Part shown: in pieces, positions 16,260 through 21,560 of the stretch
How the letters are laid out: every line of letters starts with the position of its first letter
How positions within the stretch are numbered: the first letter of the stretch is position 1
From: Piromyces finnis
Lineage: Eukaryota > Neocallimastigomycota > Neocallimastigomycetes > Neocallimastigales > Neocallimastigaceae
NCBI GenBank assembly: GCA_002104945.1
Contig: MCFH01000171.1
Span: 1-21,560 of the forward strand
Length of the DNA stretch: 21,560 nucleotides
Reading direction: 5' to 3'
The notes under the pieces: model-generated
What the model saw: only the letters and a program-made list of their open reading frames with translations
Told to the model about the DNA's origin: nothing
Database searches by the model: none
Made by a program: the position numbers and the translations under genes

Positions 16260-19043
16260 ATAAAGAAAAATTACATAGGTTTATTCCTGTTATTTTATAA
16301 AAAAAAATGAAATAAATATATAATATAGAAAAAATTTATCAAATTTAGATTTTATAGATATACCTTTGAATACCAATAAACAATTAATATATAAAAAATA
16401 AATCAAAGATAAAGGTTAAAGCCAAAAACCAATATAAAATATATTATTAACAAAACAACATAATAATAATACTAAAAAAGAAGTATAACAATAATAATAA
16501 CAATAACATTACTAAATAATATTAAATAATCTTATTAATATCAACTTTTTGTAAGGTAAATAATATTAAATAAAATATATATTTTATTTATATATTATTT
16601 ATCTTAATTTTTCTAGAAAAAATATATATAATATATTATACCAATAAACACTCTAAAGCATGCAGGAATTAATAATAATGAATTATTAAAGGATTCACTA
16701 TTAATTAATTATTAAATCAAACAAAACTAATAATAAGTTTAGAGAAATTTAAAAATTTAGATTTCTTATAATAAATAATTAAAAATCAAACTATTATAAA
16801 AATTATATGTAATAAAATAAAACAATAGTATTATTTTTAATTATTAAATTATTTATAAATATAGAGTGAAAGAGGAAAAGTAAAAATATAAAAAGAATAG
16901 ATTATTAATTTATTTATATATATAATAATTATAGTTTAAATATTCTTTATATATTTTTCTTTTTACTCATTCACACATCATAATAGATAAAAATATTTAT
17001 TTTATCATTTTTTTTTTTTTATTTTATTATTTAGAAAAAAAGAATAATAATAAAAATATAGATAACTTTATATAGTTTTTTTATGTTTTTTCTTTTTTTT
17101 TTTTTTAAAAAAAAAAAAAAGTTAGTAAAAAAAAAAAAAAAAAAAGAACAAAGAACAAATAAATAAATTAGTAAATTTAAAGTTATAAAAAAAAAAAAAA
17201 GGAAGTATATTTTGTGTAAAAAAGTTATTTGATTCATTATTAAAGATTTTGATTTGATTTTACTAAATTTTTATATTTGTTAATCGAGTGGTTTAAACAA
17301 CCAGTAAATAGTGTTATCAAAACAAGAAAGTTAAAAAAACCTTTTTTTTTAATAAAGTAATTATTGTATATCACTATATATAAATTTAATTGTATTTTAT
17401 TCATTTCATTGAGCAAAAGTTAATTATTTTACTAATATACATTTTTTTTCTTTTATTTTGTTATTAATAAAAGCAATGCATATTAGAAGTGAAAAAAAAA
17501 AAAAAAAAAAATTTGTTATTAAAAACAACTAACATTCAATATTTTATTGTTAAATTTTATTGTTATTTAAATATATATACAATTGAGTAAAATCAAGTAA
17601 TAGTTTTATATATATTAAATGAAATAAATCTTTAATATTTATAAGACTCTGTATTAATTCTTAAAATTCTATTTCTTATTTCTTTTTTCCTTTTTCTTTT
17701 CTTTTTTTTTTAACATTTTATTTGTAAAATAAGAAATATAAGGTTTTATATGATAAAATTTATTTTAATATTAGTTATAATTTAATGCATGATAATTGTT
17801 AATTAGTTAGATTTATTCTTAAAAAAAGGTAAATTGTTAATCATTACTAGATAATTCACTTTATTAAAGTTTTTCATTCATTTTCTATATTATTTTGATG
17901 AATTAATAAATAGAGTTTAATTATTAAATCTATTTTTTGAAACCTTAATAGTTTTTTATTTTACCGAAGATATAATGAATAATGAATAAAAGTAGATATT
18001 CTTTTTATTTTGAAAATTTAATTATTAAATTTTAAAAAATATAAAAGTTTAAAATGTTTTTTTAGAAATTATCATCTAATTTCTATTAGGATATATGAAT
18101 AAAGTAAAAATCTTAATTTATAAGAAATGTTAAAATAAGAATAAGAATAAAAATATATATTTATAACTATGGAAATAATAATATTATAATTTATGATGTT
18201 TTTATAATTTTTATTTGTATTATATGTTAAAAATTATATTATCTTTAATGTTGAAAAAATAAAAAAGAAAAGTTAAAAAAAAAAGAGAATTTTAAGGATA
18301 CTTAATACTTTTTTTTTTTTTTTTTGATTTAAAAGAATAACCATATATACCCATATATATATCTTTTGTTTTTCCTTTTTATATATATATAAAGAAAAAA
18401 TATATAATATATATATTTTCATTTTATACCTTAAACATATTTGGATAAGCGATTGTTAATATATAATATATAATACAATAATACAATAATACAATAAAGT
18501 ATTTTATTTATTTTATAATTTTGGAATATAAAGGAAATTTTAACAAAGAATATATATTTAAATAATTATAAAAATTATATATCATATAGCTAAGAATATA
18601 GTTATATGTTATAATAATTTATTTGTATATGCAAAATCATATGGAAGAGGGATCTCTATTAGTGAAAGAACTAAAAATGAATAATAAGGTTACAAAAGAT
18701 TTAATATATAAAATACTAAATATAGCATTATAATTTTTTTTATATTCATTTATTCAGAATAACTATATAAATACTCTCAATTCGATTATTTAAATATACC
18801 AATATTATATAAGAAAGCTCTAATAATTCTGGATATTATTATTAATATTTTAATAATATTAATAATAATAATAATAAACAAATATTAATAACAATAATAT
18901 TATAAGATAAAAAAATAAACATACTATTTGAAGAATAAATATTATCAAAACATTTATTATAACATTATATTTTGATTATTATTATTTTTTTTTCGGTATA
19001 ACTCAACATTTATAATATTACAATACAAATCGTATAAAAACAA
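16260..19043. other. AT-rich intergenic region, no clear gene
   Basis: 2.8 kb with long A and T runs (for example about 17089-17146 and 18309-18325) and AT palindromes such as 16569-16588. I see no RNA gene and no credible long frame. The only coding-like island is a 34-codon frame at 18629-18733. The region must contain the 3' end of the upstream gene and the promoter and leader of the cyclase gene. Confidence 0.6.
18629..18733 (+). CDS. Small 34-codon open frame, doubtful
   Basis: It starts ATG, ends TAA, and encodes a short peptide beginning MQNHMEEGSLLVKELKMN. It is less AT-rich than its surroundings, with charged residues. It lies about 310 bp upstream of the cyclase start, so it could be an upstream ORF in that transcript, an unlinked relic or chance. 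I do not recognise it. Confidence 0.2.
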   Translation: MQNHMEEGSLLVKELKMNNKVTKDLIYKILNIAL

Positions 19044-19082
19044 ATGACAGAAATAATCAACAATACTAATACTAATATTAAT

Positions 19083-19105
19083 ACTACTACTACTACTACT
19101 ACTAC

Positions 19106-19142
<37 letters not shown>

Positions 19143-19178
19143 AACAATAACAATAATAACAATAACAATAATAATAAT
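19083..19178 (+). repeat. ACT/AAT trinucleotide repeat encoding Thr and Asn runs
   Basis: Eight ACT codons, then mostly AAT/AAC codons (11 Asn, one Thr, 12 Asn), in the first cyclase exon. It is a coding microsatellite, likely length-polymorphic, in a region before the catalytic domain. Confidence 0.9.
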
Positions 19179-19742
19179 TATAATGATATAGAATATTATA
19201 AAGAATTATGTAAAAAAGTACAACCATTTTTATCAGATCATATACGAAAATACCTACAAACAATAACCAATGTAAAAAGTCTTACCCCACAAGCATTACC
19301 ATGCTATGGAATTGTTGTTATAGCAGATATTAGTGGTACTTTTCATTAATAATTTATTGCAATCTTATCTCTTATAAAAAAACATCTTCGATCAAATATA
19401 TATACATATTTTTTAAAGAATATTAATACTTAAATTACTTGCTAATAATTATTTTTGCCATATATATAAATATGTGTACTTCAAATATAAATGTAATCAT
19501 TTAACAGGATACAGTAAATTAGCATCAATACTAGCAGAGCAAGGCAGTATTGGTGCAGAAGTATTATCAAAAACAATGAATGGATATTTAGATATGCTAA
19601 TTGATGTAATTACAAGTTATGGAGGAGATCTAAGTAAATTTTTTTATTCATTTAATATACTATATTATATATAAAAAACATAATTATATGTTTGAAATTA
19701 TTAATTATAATACTAAATTATTTCTTATTTGAAATCAAATAG

Positions 19743-19754
19743 TAAAATTTGCAG
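19743..19754 (+). other. 12-nt microexon in the cyclase catalytic motif
   Basis: TAAAATTTGCAG is preceded by AG at 19741-19742 and followed by GTAAGA. It links exon 2 (ends 19633, one base of the next codon) to exon 4 (starts 19951) and completes I-KFA-G, restoring GGDLIKFAGDAVIFCW. Phase is 1 on both sides. Without it the second metal-binding motif would be lost. Confidence 0.85.
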
Positions 19755-21460
19755 GTAAGATTATTTAATTTTTTCATAATCATTAATTACATTTTAAAAT
19801 CATATGGATTAAATTATATTTTATATATTTTATATAATATTTATATATACATATTATATTATAACCAAATATTTTATCAAAAAAATGATTAAATAAAAAA
19901 TATGATACAAAAACCAAAAAACTTTTTCTAAAAATAAAAAAACATAACAGGTGATGCTGTAATATTTTGTTGGACATATGATCTTGGCAATGATATTGTG
20001 GAAAATACTGATTATGCAATTAATTTTTTTGATACTGGATATATGATAATAAATGTAATTATGTGTTGTTTGGAATTAATTAAAACAGTAAATGAAAATC
20101 CAATCTATATTCCTGGTTATCAAACAGTAACTGGGTTTACATATGGCATAGGTGCAGGAAATATGTTCATATTCATGTAGGAGGTCCTCCTGGACGTTGG
20201 GAACATTTTATTGCAGGTAAAAATTAATAATTACATTATTAATATTTTATTTTATTTTTAATATAAATTGATAAAAGCTATGTAAAAAAAAAAAAAAAAT
20301 AAAATCTATCATTATATCATGAAAATAAATCTAATGTAATTAATTAAATATTTTTATCAAACAAAATCTATAGGAAATGTAACAACACAATTATCTAAAT
20401 TGCTTGATGAAGCAAATCAGGTATGTTATAGAAAAATAAATATAAATATTCAATTTTAAATATTCATCTCTAAATAAAAAAATAATTTATTAAAAAGTAA
20501 AAATAAATAAACTAATTAATATATGCATAATAATCAATTAAATAAATAAAAAATAAATATGATATATATAGGGCAAATTGCAATATCTAATCAAGCATGG
20601 AAATATAATTAAAGGTTTCACCGATGAATTTAAAAAACATTTGACAATAAATAATAATGGAGATGGATGTGTAATTATTGAAAGCGGGAAAATTCCAGAT
20701 AATATTTTCAATATTGATAAAAAGAATCTTAGAAGTAATAGTGGAGCAAAGGAAGCGTGTTTGATAAAGATTATATAATAAATGGCGATATTATGTAAAT
20801 GTTAGTGCATTACATAAAATGGAAAGCGGTATCAGTAATCTTATAGAATTCAATGAGTTAAGAAAGGTTACCACGGTTTTTATACGGCTAACACAAATTA
20901 AATTTAATAGTAAAGATGATTTACAAATAGCACAGGAAGCGTTAAGTGCTGTTCAACGTATATTAGCCGTTCAAGAAGGAACGCTAAGGCAATTCTTATA
21001 TGATGATAAAGGAGCTGTTTATTACTATATTTTGGTATACCTCCATACTCTCATAATAATGATGCATTAAATGGTATTGAATCAGCATTGCAAATATGCT
21101 CAAATTTAAAAAAGAATTTTAGATGATTTTACAATTGGTGTAGGTACTGGGATGACATGGGTTGGTGGTATTGTTAGTATTCATGATTTTTTAATCAATC
21201 TACTACTATTAATAATAATGTAATCTATTAAAAATCCATAAATTTAATTATATATTAATTATTATATTTTCTTAAAAAAAATTAGGGAAATAGAATTCGT
21301 TCAGATTATTCAGTGGTATATATCTTGTATAATTTGTCTAATTTATAATATTTTTAAAATTAATAAATATAAAAATTCTAAATGTATATATGCATACATA
21401 AAAATAATTATATATATATATTTTTTTCAAAATAGGTTGGAGATTCAGTAAATATGGCTG

Positions 21461-21560
21461 GTAACATCTAAACTATTATATTAAGTAATTAATTAGAAAT
21501 GAATAAATTTTATTAAAAATCTTTTTTTTATTTATTATAAAAACTTATATAATAAATAAT
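21461..21560. other. End of window, probable cyclase intron
   Basis: Begins GTAACA after ATGGCTG and is AT-rich to the edge with no visible acceptor. It is probably the start of the next cyclase intron; reading through instead gives a stop within a few codons. Confidence 0.45.

Larger units (their letters stand above)
19044..21460 (+). pseudogene. Soluble adenylyl cyclase (ADCY10)-like gene, multi-exon, frame-broken
   Basis: sAC-type class III cyclases make cAMP from ATP with two catalytic halves. Exons read as 19044-19335, 19508-19633, 19743-19754 (12 nt), 19951-20216, 20374-20420, 20572-21219, 21286-21315 and 21436-21460. Residues 14-45 are Thr/Asn runs. Half C1 starts with GIVVIADISG (metal Asp95); FAGDA supplies Asp145. 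The 50-residue spacing fits the family, and VIFCW follows. Half C2 shows ELRKVTTVFIRL, EGTLRQFLYDDKG, FGIPPYSHNNDA, IGVGTG, RSDYSVVGDSVNMA. Frame breaks occur near 20166 (before HVGGPPGRWEHFIAG), 20572-20615, 20765-20780, 21017-21031, 21105-21120 and in T6 at 21187-21192. Most are next to short homopolymers. It is either a decaying copy or carries sequencing indels. The C-terminal ATPase-like region expected of long sAC proteins would lie beyond the window; a GT at 21461 may start another intron. Confidence 0.85.

Noticed and set aside
16569-16588. Perfect 20-bp palindrome of A and T only
   Set aside because: It is expected by chance in such A/T-rich DNA.
17031-17237. Reverse-strand open frame rich in Phe and Lys
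   Set aside because: It is made entirely of A and T homopolymers.
19783-20019. Reverse-strand open frame over cyclase intron 3
   Set aside because: It is A/T-rich and opposes a forward exon with clear cyclase similarity.

Overview
The window is nuclear DNA of an extremely AT-rich eukaryote. Non-coding stretches are almost pure A/T. Genes are split by short AT-rich GT-AG introns (about 60-280 nt), proteins carry Asn/Thr runs, and a LINE-type retrotransposon is present. This fits an anaerobic gut fungus (Neocallimastigomycota) best. A dictyostelid-like amoeba is a weaker alternative, and no single sequence here proves the lineage.

Layout: (1) About 240-5814 is one non-LTR retrotransposon on the + strand. 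It has a repeated hairpin-bearing 5' leader, a heavily frameshifted endonuclease half, an uninterrupted reverse-transcriptase half (open from 3287 to 5542), an AATAAA signal and a pure A34 tail. (2) About 5953-6720 is a second, diverged and internally deleted LINE fragment. (3) 7040-10875 is an intact eight-exon gene for an 809-residue tandem-ABC protein of the ABCF family, which acts on ribosomes and translation. (4) 10876-14016 is AT-rich intergenic DNA that holds a possible 184-bp solo LTR. (5) 14017-16259 holds two open frames that overlap at ATGA with a -1 offset. They could be one unrecognised Ser/Asn/Lys-rich protein joined by frameshifting or splicing. (6) 16260-19043 is AT-rich intergenic DNA. 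(7) From 19044 to near the window end is a multi-exon soluble-adenylyl-cyclase-like (ADCY10 type) gene. It includes a 12-nt microexon that carries part of the second metal-binding motif. Its later exons carry several 1-nt frame breaks, so it is either a decaying pseudogene or damaged by homopolymer sequencing errors.

Nothing suggests an operon or joint pathway: the three cellular genes look functionally independent. The most unusual observations are the microexon inside a cyclase catalytic motif, the in-frame slippery heptamer at the 14.2-kb overlap, the duplicated hairpin repeats in the LINE leader, the hairpin spanning the LINE stop codon, and the sharp contrast between the broken and intact halves of the LINE.
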